Shown here: positions 1 to 11,011 of the stretch, piece after piece
Position numbering within the stretch: position 1 is the first letter of the stretch
How the letters are laid out: every line of letters begins with the position of its first letter
DNA from: Gnomoniopsis sp. IMI 355080
Taxonomy: Eukaryota; Ascomycota; Sordariomycetes; Diaporthales; Gnomoniaceae
DNA: 64,000 nt
NCBI GenBank assembly: GCA_027946555.1
Contig: JAPEVC010000006.1
Location: 278,091-342,090, forward strand
Reading direction: 5' to 3'
Notes under the pieces: model-generated
The model's database searches: none
What the model saw: only the letters and a program-made list of their open reading frames with translations
What the model was told of the DNA's origin: nothing
Translations under genes and position numbers: made by a program

Positions 1-378
1 GGAATTCTTGGAGATGCGCTCGTGACAAGCAGTACACTCGGAATATTGCCAGTGCGTATAACTTGTATTCATTTTAGAGAAGCTCGTCGAACACACATCT
101 TAATACTTGCTATACAGGTGCCTGTCTTGTTTCTCCCTCAGTCATATCATCTGGAGTCCCAAGCAAAGACTGTGAATGAGCTGGCAGCACATCGATATGT
201 ATTTTAATCCTTTGAACGCCGTTCAATGTTGCTATTCGACAAATGAAAGAGCTACCTGTAGTCAGACGACTGAGTAGGGTGGGGGTATTCTTGATTTTTT
301 GCAACAGCCCAGTTTCCAGCATCCGCCCTCATTCTTTTCAATTCTTCCTTTGCCTTTTCTTTCCCTCACGACAATTCC
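1..378. other. 3' flank of FZO1, no gene seen
   Basis: This stretch lies between the window edge and the FZO1 stop codon. Only short ORFs with no recognisable protein features are present. It probably holds the FZO1 3' untranslated region and terminator, but I cannot point to a specific signal. Confidence 0.5.
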
Positions 379-3208
379 TCAGTGACCCATCGCACCCAGC
401 GGTACGTTCTCCAGATCCACACCTTCGACATTCGCCCTCTGGCCCGCGCTGTCGCGGACCAAATTCGTAAAATACCGAAGTGCCTCGTGGCTCTCCTTCT
501 TGACCTTGAGCGTCTCCTCACGTCGCTTGCCAAGTTGCTCGACAGAGCGGTTGAGGTTAAATACAACGTGGTCCTTGGGTGTGTGTAGCACTTTGCGGAC
601 AGAGCCGGAAATGCGGTGGGCGTTATGGTGGGCGTACTCTATGGCGGCGAGCTGGGTCGAGATCTTATTGGAGATGCGGTGAGGAAGGGATTGTGGAATC
701 TGTTGCAGGACGTAGTAGGCGGCTGCCATTGCTGGATGGGTTTGTCAGTATCGAATTGAGATACGAGAGCGTGATCAAGCACATACCTGCAACGATTACG
801 CCAGGGACGATCATCCGGCGGAGGTTATCATTGCCCACAATACGAGCAGCGCTGAGAGCGTGATCTATCCAACTGTACCCACCAACAACCTGCATACCAA
901 CAGTCGTAGCCACAGTCAAAGCCATACCGGTGCCAGCGACCTTCTCCTGCCGTTGCATGAGAGTGGACCAGTCTACAAAGTCCCAAAGCTCCGTGGGGAT
1001 ATCGATTTGCTTGGCTAGCACGTCACGCTTGCGGCGGAACATAACATCCGGGTGGAAATTGAGACCAGCGTACTCATTACCCAGATGTAGAATGCCGAGT
1101 TGCTTAATAGCATTGACGCCGCCCACAGCCTTGCCACGTGCATACTCCTCGCAATTATTGACAGCAGTCTGGATGCCTTGCAACATAGCCTCCTTGAGCC
1201 CTTCGGCATAATCAAAAGCTTGGAAGAGCCCAGGGTAAGGCACATCGATATTCTCGTCGGCGTGCATGATAGCTTCGTTGAGGCTGCTTCGTGTATGCTG
1301 GTACACATCATCACAGGTCTCGTCGATAGTGTGATTGACTTCATCTGTGATCTTGTTCTGTGCCTTCTTGCTCGCCTCCAGCTGAGGCTCAATCTCTCGG
1401 AGCTCCTTTCCAACCCGTTCCACTTCGGAATGCGCGACCTCGGCATTGACGGTTGCCAGAGAATTGACATCGTTCAGAATATTCAGCAGATACGTCTTGG
1501 CCGGAGCAAGTTTAGACCGTGCCCGCTTCTCCAAAACAAATCTCCTCAAGGACTGCTCGAGATTTTGAAAGTCCCGAAGCTTCTCTTTGTCCTTGCCTTT
1601 ACCCTTAGGGTCGCTTGGGTCATCGCCATCACCACCGCCACTTGAACTACCGCTGCCACTGCCGCCTGGCCCTCCCCCGGGAGGCGAAGGCATTGTGGGT
1701 ATGGCGTTACTCGAGACGAAGTGGACGAGCTCATGGTTCTCTTTATGCGTCCTTGGACTTATGCCGGCAACTTGGTCGAGGATCATCTTCTGACATCTTT
1801 GCTGATCCCTGATCATGTCGAAGCCGTTCACGACAATGAAGAGATAGGCCTTTTCCGAGGCTGCTGCCCACAGGAATTCCTTGGCAGACTGCGTAAAATG
1901 GTTGGCGGCCGAAACGACAAAAACCACTACATCAATTTCCTCTTGTCGAGCAAAAACAGCCGTAGTCTTGGTTGTATCCGAGTTCAGGCCGGGCGCATCG
2001 ATGAGCGCGATATCAACCACACCGTTGTTGATTAGTGACTCGTCGAGGGACCGCACCTCCCTGACATAGACCTTGCACATCAGGTAAGATTCATTGTCGA
2101 TAACAATCTGTTCCAATTGATCGAGGCGATAAACGTCGTAGGTGGTCTCATCGTTTCGATCGTAGACAGCATCTTTGTGAACGGCGTGTACTTCTTCAAT
2201 GTTGCTGTTTTCCTTGTAGTCCAGAACTTCACAGAAGATGCTTGTGCATGGCTGCTGGTCCTCTGGCAGAACCTTCCTCCTCAGTAGAGCATTGCAGAAA
2301 GTGGACTTTCCGGCGTTCAAGTCTCCCGTGATCAAGACTTTGCTGGCAGTATCTTCAATCCGCTCCTGCAGCTTCAAAAGGTGCTTGATGCTGGAACTAA
2401 TCTTGCCATCGAGCAGAGAAGCAATCGAACCTTTCTCAAGTGAGTGGACCAGTTGGGTCTGATGCAAGGACCCTAACTTCAGATCCAGCTTCAATACGGA
2501 GAATTCCTGAGCAATCTGAGGAGAAACAAGTCGCGGCTCTGCTGCCAGTCTTTTCTCCGCTGCCTTGCTGGACTCAGCACTCGCGTATTCCTCCAGCGAC
2601 GTCTGCGCGCGCCTAATCGGGGGCGGGAGGGCGCTTGACGAAGCGCTACTGAAGTCGTCTAGGTGAGAGAAAGTCTGGTGAAAGTTCGGTCTCGAGGGTG
2701 AGGAGGCAGTGGACTCGGTTTCGGCTCGCTGAACAGAAGGGTAGTGGGCAGGCCATTTCGTATTCTCGTCCTGCAGCTCCCGAAGAAGGTCGATGACTCT
2801 GTGAATGGCACGGTTGAGTGCTCCACGTTGTTGGTTGTACCATAGCTGATGAACAGCGCTTGTCTGCAGTCGGTTATCCGTCCCATTCGAAAGAGGCGGA
2901 GTGTCGGCATGAGTTGCACTATCCCAGGCCGGGGTGCCGGGCATCAACGCATTACCCACAGCGCCACTGGCGACAGACCCTCCGTAGCCAGAGTCTCTTT
3001 CGAGAAGCTCCTGTAGATGCGCAGCGTGCTTGGATGTCGAACCAGAGCCGACAGTCGCAAAGGCTGGGGGCAATTCTCGACCGTGGGACTGGTTGTTGCT
3101 GCTGTTGTTGTTCGCGACGTCATCGGAATTTGAGGATGAAGCCGCCTCATGATCGTCGTCTGCTCGCGCCGGCGACTTGCCCTTGTCGCTAAAGTAGTCT
3201 TGACTCAT
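379..3208 (-). CDS. FZO1: Mitofusin Fzo1, outer mitochondrial membrane fusion GTPase
   Basis: Two exons, 3208-787 and 731-379, flank a 55-bp GTATGT...CAG intron and give 924 aa. Seen: a dynamin-type GTPase with P-loop GDLNAGKST near residue 292, a DAPG switch motif near 402 and NGFD (N-x-x-D base recognition) near 459. A Gly/Ser-rich acidic linker follows at about 505-540, then a coiled coil. Paired hydrophobic segments lie near 756-775 and 799-820. The intron cuts the second segment, and removing it restores IVPGVIVAAMAAAYYVLQQI. Known of the family: fungal Fzo1 (855 aa in yeast) has two membrane passes in the outer mitochondrial membrane and drives GTP-dependent tethering and fusion. The Ser/Asn-rich N-terminus is typical of filamentous fungi. 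The gene is divergent from VPS2 across 506 bp. Confidence 0.95.
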
Positions 3209-3714
3209 TTTCGATCGTGCACGTCCATCTGACGGTCTAGGTTGTAGGGTTGGAGGAGACGAAGAGGAGGTTCAAAGACGAAAGGATTGAAACCTGGTGA
3301 AGAGTGACTCTTTTGACCTGAGCGTGGATCATGATCAAGATCCATTCATTTTCATGCGCGTCGGCTCGGTGCCAATGAATTCGCCTCGCCGTCCCGAACT
3401 TTTCCCTCGCGGCTCGGGTGCTTAGTCATTTCAGCAAATCCCTGTCGACTGGCTTGATTGTGATTCCTTGCCTGCCAACATCTGGCGGCGCTTCCGTTCA
3501 AGGTTGCCAAGGTGCCCAGTCGCTTGTAACGTGAACTATCGTCTTTGTTACGTACTACTGCTCAGACACCCGTTTCTACCTCACTAGCGACCTTCTCCGC
3601 TGTCTTCGTCAATTTGGCTGGCCATAGGGCATCGTAACATTCTTGGAGACTCCCGATTTGCGCGAGCATCACAATCGCCTTATCAATAGCATAAACCTGG
3701 CATAGAGCGAAGCC
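3209..3714. promoter_or_regulatory. Divergent promoter region between FZO1 and VPS2
   Basis: The 506 bp between the start codons of FZO1 (-) and VPS2 (+) has no supported gene and must hold the promoters and 5' leaders of both. A short minus-strand ORF at 3562-3756 overlaps the VPS2 start and looks like chance. I saw no clear TATA box. Confidence 0.5.
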
Positions 3715-4586
3715 ATGAACGTGAGTAGCGAGCTTGTCCACAGCGACGGACTGCAAAGCAGAAACTAATTAAGACAACCCGGGGTCTCAGATTCTAGAAT
3801 GGGCATTCGGCAAGCGCATGACGCCCGCGGAGCGTCTGCGCAAGAACCAGCGCATGCTCGACAAAGCGATACGTGAACTCGACCAGGTCCGGGTGAAGCT
3901 GGAGAAGCAAGAGAAGACGTTGGTTACACAGATCAAAGCGAGCGCACAGAAGAATCAAATGGGAGCGGCCAAGATCCAAGCGAAGGATCTTGTGCGGACG
4001 AGACGGTATATCGACAAATTCTACGGCATGCGCAGCCAGTTGCAGAAGATCTCTCTACGGCTTCAGGTACGCTTTCGGGAGGAAACTCTTCAGACTAAAA
4101 AAACCTAAGTGACTGACGTGCATGGTACAGACCTACCGAACGAATGAGCAAATGATGCAGGCAATGAAGGGCGCCACGACGGCCCTGGGCGCCATGAACA
4201 AGAGCATGAACCTTCCGCAGCTACAACGGATAGCCATGGAGTTCGAGCGAGAGAACGACATTATGGATCAGCGCCAGGAGATGATGGACGACGCAATCGA
4301 TGACGCTATGGACACGGGTGTGGAGGAAGAAGGCGATGAAGTGGTCGAGCAGGTGCTGGAGGAAATTGGTGTCGATTTGAGTCAATCGGTAGGTTCCAAA
4401 GACTCTAAACTGTCGAAGGTCACGGCTAACAAAGAATTTCACCAGCTCGGAGAGACTCCCTCTGGTTTACAGACGAGCACGGTGGCGGAGGGCAGGGTGG
4501 CTCAGGCCCAAGCAGTGGGTGGAGGCGGCGGTGGCGATCCTGGTGACGATGACCTCCAGGCTCGGCTAGATAGCCTGAGGCGGTGA
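3715..4586 (+). CDS. DID4: ESCRT-III subunit Vps2/Did4 (CHMP2)
   Basis: Four exons, 3715-3720, 3791-4066, 4131-4388 and 4446-4586, give 226 aa. The first exon is only ATG AAC. It joins across a 70-bp intron to ATTCTAGAATGG, giving the typical MNILEWAFGKRMTPAERLRK start. Seen: a basic N-terminal helix with AKDLVRTRRY, a core helical region with PQLQRIAMEFE, the acidic stretch DDAIDDAMD, and a C-terminal MIM1 motif (DDDLQARLDSLRR) for binding the Vps4 MIT domain. Known: Vps2 caps and remodels Snf7 filaments on endosomes for multivesicular body sorting. The last intron (57 bp, GTAGGT...CAG with GCTAAC branch point) keeps frame whether spliced or retained. Splicing gives the family-like LSQSLGETPSG, so I prefer it. 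Confidence 0.93.
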
Positions 4587-6236
4587 CATACCGGTCAGAA
4601 GGAATTCGACACGGACACGGAGTACAAGATCTCTGAAGATTGCCTCCTCTGGGTTTCACGGAGTTTGAAGGATGTTTGCTTTGGGAGCCAATTTTTTTTT
4701 TCATTGCTACATTACATGGGCAACCACGACACAGAGATCCCAAGTCGCCTCCTTATGACCAGAGAGGAAAAGTTTGGCTAATGTAATGTGTGCAATGTGC
4801 CTTACAATGCAGTGCACTGTCCTATACTGAGGGTGCTATGTAGTAATCTCATGGGCGATGATATGCTTGCTTTTCATGTGGGTATCCAGCCTCTCAAAGC
4901 CAAGGGACAGTGAAACATACACCTGGAGTTTACAGAGACAAGTCATGGGGCGTTTCTAGGTGGCTCAAGGGTTTGCATCGACTTGAAGCAAATTAATCTT
5001 GAAGTATCTATCTACCTATCAAGGAGGTATGCTTAAACCTGGTGCTTTAATCAGGCAGGCACAATGGAATCTCAACATTTCTTTACCTTCGAGATGTCAT
5101 ATGTCACTTGGCAGGTTCAAGGTACCGTCGAGTGGGTTAGCCGTAATGACGTTTTCGGAAGTGCGTACCTAGTCTGTGGCAGCTGCAAGCCTAATTGCTT
5201 ACCCAACTACCTGCCCTGTGGATCTTGTTAGGCTATGGCTGCCTGAAGAGTAACATCTTAAAATCGCTTGTTACCTCCAGGGGCAAAAGGCAAGGAGCAA
5301 TTGTCATATTTGTTTCCCCATCCCATAATACCTACTACCTTTAGCAAGTCTCTCATATCCAGTCTGAATTGGGGTCCACCTCGAACCACGTTGACAGACA
5401 GGCATTGCATAGTTGGTGCACCCTGTCGTCCCCCACCCCCGGGCTTGTCTAAGCCGTGCTGTCATAGTGTTCTGATTGTGTAGGTACCCACCTGAGCAAT
5501 GCTGTAACAAGCTACCTACCTAGGGTAGGTACTTGAACAAACAAAGCCGAACTGCCTGACAGACAGCACATGCATTAACAAGCCGGAATAAGCATCCAAG
5601 GAGTCATCATTCAAAAAGAAACAATTGCAGATCGACCTCGCTGGCACGTCCCCCCTCCCTGGACAGCCAGACAGCCTGGCCAATCCCTCTTTTTGTAAGT
5701 GTCTGCTTTTAGACTCCGCTCCACTGTAACGGCGGGGGGCGGAAATCCGATGGACCCTCTTCTGACGACATATTCGTAACTGGACCAAACCGCTTCTGTT
5801 CAAGTGACCACGCTTCTTCCTACCTGGGCGGCTAGGTAGACAACGAGCGTTCCTCGTCACCCACATCTTCCCCGCGATAACACACACACACACACCAAAG
5901 CTCCCTAAACTGTTTGACAACCTCATCCTTACTACTACTTCAATCTACAGAACTTGACTACGGCCTGCAGCAATTGTCCATTCGCAACGTCCTGCTGATC
6001 AATCCACTAGACACAAGATACGCGACTCGCTCACATACACAACAGCACGCACGACCATTTACCTACAACGTCATCAGCCACCCGACATTGGAACCTACTA
6101 GCCAAACCTCCCACAGCTCCCGCCTGCGTGTGACAGTGTCCCTCAGCTTCTACTCGCTCATCCTCTTCCTCCCACCAACCTGGCAGGATCCAAGCGTCGC
6201 AGTCTCTCCACCCAAGGAGGTCTGCTGTTCAGTAAG
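4587..6236. other. Intergenic: VPS2 3' end and PTC1-like promoter/leader
   Basis: No gene is supported. The stretch holds the VPS2 3' flank, an inverted ACCTACC/GGTAGGT motif at about 5514-5530, a (CA)7 run at 5881-5894, and a CT/CA-rich leader from about 5930 that stays open in frame by composition. A possible 3' splice site (CTGGCAG) at 6180-6186 is followed in frame by a readable segment reaching the PTC1-like ATG. An upstream coding exon therefore cannot be excluded. Confidence 0.45.
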
Positions 6237-8074
6237 ATGTTCGGCGGCTCATCCAGTTCTGCGAACAAGGCGGACTCCTCTTCTCCCAACACCAGTCCCA
6301 AGGCCTCAACCCGCGACTCTCCCTCGCCCGACACTGCCGGCTCCTCTTCTGCCTCTCCACCCGCCCCGATCAGAACTACCGAGCAGGTCGCAATTGGTGA
6401 GAAGCGCAGCGGGAATGGCAGCCCGCCCAGCACCACTGGTGGTGCCGCCAAGAGGAGGAGTAGCGGCGTCAGCGGCAAGGCCAGCAGTCTGATTGCAAGC
6501 GCTAAGAACACACTCAACTTCTCCCAAGTCGCGACCAAGGCCAACAGCGATCAGGGTTCCGGCGCACAACAGACTCCCCTCCAGAAACTCGGCAAGCAAG
6601 ATCCGTCCCTCGCCGTGCCCCAGGGCCACGCCAACAATGCCGCTGGCGAGTCTCTCCCTGGTCCCAAGTCAACCTTCCGTGTTGGTGTCTGGGAAGATAG
6701 GAACAAGAAGTGCCGTAGGACGATGGAGGACACGCACGCGTTTCTATACAACTTTCTGCATACCCCCGCCCCCGCGCTGCCGGATTCGGCATCAAAGATC
6801 TCTGACGAAGCCAGCAAAACGCTTGACGAGGACAGTGGAAAGTCTGACCAGGATACCGTTCTTGGTCAGGATGTTCTGGAGACGGACAATGGCTACTTTT
6901 CTATCTTTGATGGCCATGCCGGCACTTTCGCAGCAGACTGGTGTGGGAAGAAGCTTCATGTCATTCTCGAGGACATCATAAAGAAGAATCCCAACGCCCC
7001 TATACCCGAATTACTGGATCAAACCTTCACATCCGTCGATTCACAGCTCGAGAAGCTGCCGCTTAAGAACAGCGGCTGCACTGCCGCCGTTGCAGTATTG
7101 CGTTGGGAAGAACGAGTCCCCAGCAACGCCTCGCAGACTGGATCCCAATCGATTGCACCCGCCTTAGCCAGGACCACAGAAAAGAATCTGGACAAGCCTG
7201 CTGAAGGCGCTGACACCAAGTCAGACCCCAAACAGAGCCCAGAAATTGCGCGCCAGAAGCTAAAGGGTGCCGCATCAAGACAACGCGTTCTGTATACGGC
7301 CAACGTTGGAGACGCCCGTATTATCCTGTGTCGCTCTGGCAAGGCCCTGCGACTGTCCTACGATCATAAAGGCAGCGACGAAAACGAGGGCAAGCGCATT
7401 ACCAATGCTGGTGGATTGATTCTCAATAATCGTGTCAATGGTGTGCTAGCAGTCACCCGCGCGCTGGGCGACTCCTACATGAAGGACCTGGTCACCGGCC
7501 ACCCGTATACCACGGAGACTGTCATCCAACCAGATATGGACGAATTCGTTATCATTGCTTGCGACGGTGTAGGTATCAAATCAATTCCTCGATTTTGAAT
7601 GTGTGCTGACTACCATCATAGCTGTGGGATGTTTGCTCCGATCAAGAGGCTGTGGATCTTGTTCGCGATATCCAGGACCCTACCTCTGCCGCCAAAGTCT
7701 TGGTAGACCACGCTCTGGCTCGATTCAGTACTGACAACTTATCATGTATGATCGTTCGCTTCCAAAAGGAGGCCCTGCTCGAGAGCCAAAATAATCGAGA
7801 CAACCCTATTGGCGTGGAAGGAGACCCAGCTTTGACCTCGGGAAAGATCAGTGAGGTGGAGAAGATCGTTGGCGACGTGAAGAAACAGATCGCGGAAGGT
7901 GGAGCTGCCGTTGGAGTTTCGGCAAGTAACAATGGGAAGGGTCATGATGCCTCTTTCACACCCACGACTCTCGATGGATCCCTGGAGGAAGAGCCGCTTG
8001 ATACAGACAGCGAGATAGAGCGGCAGTCACGCAAGCCCGAGACTGAACCGGATCCTTCCAAGAGAGAGACTTGA
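6237..8074 (+). CDS. PP2C-type protein phosphatase, Ptc1-like
   Basis: Two exons, 6237-7568 and 7622-8074, joined across a 53-bp intron, give 594 aa. Splicing restores the metal-binding motif CDGLWDVC. Seen: a low-complexity Ser/Pro N-terminus (about 145 aa), then the PP2C fold with RRTMEDTH near residue 163, FDGHAG near 225, a NSGCTAAVAVL strand, YTANVGDAR, VTRALGD and TDNLSCMIVRF. The metal ligands expected of the family are all present. Two insertions stand out: an acidic stretch after HAFLYNF, and about 55 Ser/Lys-rich residues between AVLRWEE and RVLYTAN. The C-terminal tail is hydrophilic. Known: Ptc1 is a Mg/Mn-dependent Ser/Thr phosphatase that down-regulates the HOG and other MAPK pathways. 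Assignment to Ptc1 rather than another PP2C is by resemblance. The open frame runs upstream to about 6183, so the start could be earlier. Confidence 0.88.
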
Positions 8075-11011
8075 CCTTGAGGCGCGTTTTACGTTTCGTC
8101 ATCTACTGCTGGGTACCGGCCTCAAGAAATACACATTATCTTCAGGAGCTGGGGTCTTTGGTCTAGCGTGCTTTTGACGCGAGGCAGAGTATCAATCGCA
8201 AAGATGCGCGCCCGGGGGGTATTCTTGTGGCGCCGCATCATGAATGTACTTACATTTCTCGAGAAGACCTTTTGCCGAGGAATAGGAAATGCAGTCAGAA
8301 GACCGGAGGGGGGGGGCGGACAGGAGCATCTGAGCTGTTGCCATGGGCCTTTTAGAAACACAAGGCATGGTATAGACGGATTGGTCCGTTGCATATGTAA
8401 CTGAACACGCTGGCGCGCACCGTTCTGCCCTTTTCTGTTTTACGCGCGTTCTGCCTCAGCAACGAAAATTGAATTGATATTGCCCTTTGCGACATTAGCG
8501 GGGCATCAAAGCCGTGCTGCCATGTATGTACAGTACCTAAAGTAGGTCTCGTGTGGAGGCTGGCGTGAATTACTGCCCCCCTTCATAAGCCAGGACTATG
8601 GTACCACAACATTATAGTGAGCCTGGGTATTTTGCCTATGAAAGTTCCGTCTTGCCCGGGATCGGAAGGCAATGAAGTGAAACACGATGTTGGACCCTCT
8701 TTTCATCATTCCCCACAATGTTCTACGCAGTAAGCAAGATCGATCAGTGATTTGCCGTGCGACCCCATACCTAGGAGAACCTACCGATTCCATTATGGAC
8801 CTTGAATGTCACAATGCCAGGCAAGCAAGCAGGGGTGGCGTCCGTCCAAAAAAAAAAAGGATCTGAGTTGTCTCGAGCATCACGGGCATCGTAAGTGATC
8901 TCCATTGAGGTGTTGCACAGACCACTGGCTCGTCATGCAATTTGGCTGCTACTTACGTACCTAGGTACCTAAGGTAACGGACGTTTGGAGGTTGGTTTTC
9001 ACTTTCGCTAAAACAGTACACAAGAGATGTGGATTCATGCAGAGAGGCAGAGGGACGTTGCAAAGCAGGTATCCTCATCAGCACTCTACATAGCAGGTAA
9101 AATACCACAGCATTTTGGGGGCCGAAATATCTCATGTCCTCCTCCTTCTCCACCGGATGCCACTTGCGCTAATAATAATATCGCAGTGCACACTGTTTTG
9201 GCGGGCCACAGTGAAGTGGGTGTCTTCCAGTGCGCCCGTAGACGCCGGGCGATTTTCATGAGGACAGCCTGATTCGGGCGGCTAGATGGGGCGAGGCCGG
9301 GAAATGGAGCGGGGAGGGAACAGAGGGGCCCGAGCAGTTGAGACGGAGGTGTGGACTTGGTCAAGTTCATGCGTTTGAAATTGTGAACGGGGCTTCGGTA
9401 AGAGCCTTTGTTGTCCACCGAGCCCAGGCACAGAAAATTGAGCCTTGGCATTGTGCGATAGGTTCAGAATATTGGCTTTCTTTCATTTGCTGTCCTCTGG
9501 GCATAGTACTTTGTGTAATCAACAAGGTCACAGTCGTCGTCACAGGTGAGACATTGGAGGGTACGGTGACTTCCAGCAACTTGGTTTGATAGATAATAAT
9601 CAGGGTTTTATGGGTTCGGTGACAGATTAACCCCCATGGATTCGCCCACGCCTGGGTCTACTTTGTTTGGAGTTTTACGTGGGTTTGTCCCTGGTACATG
9701 TAACTGTTTCGCTGACCATCATTCCGTAAAGTAATCCAATCTTGCGCACACGGCTCTTTACACGGGTATGCCCAGGCAATGTCTGTCATATAGGCTTCAT
9801 GCTATGCTGTGACCTGTGTCAAATGGCCGTCCTACTTCCGTCCAGGTCTTCAGAGAACAGCAACGTACCTATTGGGCCTGGAGCGTCCTCTCACGCAGGA
9901 ACGTGGAGTCGAGAGCAGGGTTGGCCCCTGCCGTGGCGGGCATTTACATCGAGACCAGGTACCTATCCAGGGGGGCTAGAGAAGGAGGGGGTCCCTTCAA
10001 GTACAAGTTCCTTGTCCGCGTCGAATCTGTAGCAAGGCGGATGCAATTCCTCTATGTGGCCAACCAGTTTTCTCTGACATTTTTGTTGATCTGTTGGTCT
10101 TCCAAATCGACCTCGCTCAACCTTATTCTTCGCGTGCTCTCTGTGCATGAGTGCGTATCTCTTGGGTGATAATACAAACGAGTCAAGCCAACGGCTGCCA
10201 ACGGCTGCCAACGGGGAATTAGGCCTGTTGCAATTTCGACAAAGGCCGCGGCATCTGCAGGGCGTCGAATCATCGACAACTGCCCGCGACGCCGTCTGCC
10301 GCGCCCTGTCACCATCCGCCGCCATTCCTTTTTTTATCCCACATCGGGGTCGCTCTCCAGCTTCTCGGGTCTTGCAGTGTCTTGAAAACCTGCCCCGGGT
10401 TTGATGTTGCAGCGGACGACATCACCTGCAGAAATCAAACCAAAAAAAAAAGCCCCTCCGTACCTTATTTCACGGCATATTACCAGTTCTAATTTACCCC
10501 TGCATTCCTCTATCACCTCGTTCGCCATCTGGCCGCCCCTCTTTGAGTCTTGGCCCTTTCTTCAATTCACCGGCGTCTTCTTTGCAAATCCGCCAGTCCA
10601 CTGATCTACGCCGAGAGTCGCCTTACTGCTTCAGAAGCTTCCCAATCGCCGGGTCGACTCGATTAGCCTTTTCTAAAAAGCCAAAACCCAGAAGCCAATC
10701 CATCCCAAATGGTTCGCAATCTTGCTGCCCGCAACTTTGGAGCAAGCCGATCTCAACGGCCGCTGTAGAAAGTCGCTTTCGCCGGGCCACCCCTGAATTC
10801 ACCATTGGGTGGGCGTGTGCCGACACTGACAGCGCTGCAAAACCCGCCGCCACATCTCCTATTCTGCTTTCTCAACTACACACATGCCCTTTGACAATTT
10901 TCGACCCGAACGAAACGAGAAACACAACCGTTCTGTGCCTCCGACGGCGCAAAGCCGAGAAAAGCAATCGCCAAAACTTCGGAGACTGATTCTCGAAGCT
11001 GGAAGCCGGAG
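8075..11011. other. Gene-poor region, about 2.9 kb
   Basis: No ORF here shows a recognisable domain. Visible features are a G9 run at 8308-8316, an A11 run at 8848-8858, a GTACCTAGGTAC palindrome at 8957-8968, and a 10-bp direct repeat (CCAACGGCTG, about 2.7 copies) near 10187-10214. From about 10420 a pyrimidine-rich stretch probably forms the leader of the downstream 1303-aa gene. Several 70-150 aa ORFs overlap on both strands and look like chance. Confidence 0.5.
10187..10214. repeat. Short tandem repeat, 10-bp unit
   Basis: About 2.7 perfect copies of CCAACGGCTG in intergenic DNA. No associated gene or function is visible. Confidence 0.7.

Noticed and set aside
1100..1645. Plus-strand ORF of 181 codons opposite FZO1
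   Set aside because: It is antisense to conserved mitofusin sequence, with no independent features.
5101..5130. tRNA B-box-like GGTTCAAGG element
   Set aside because: The match to the B box is incomplete and no A box or cloverleaf can be drawn nearby. No convincing tRNA gene was found elsewhere in the window.
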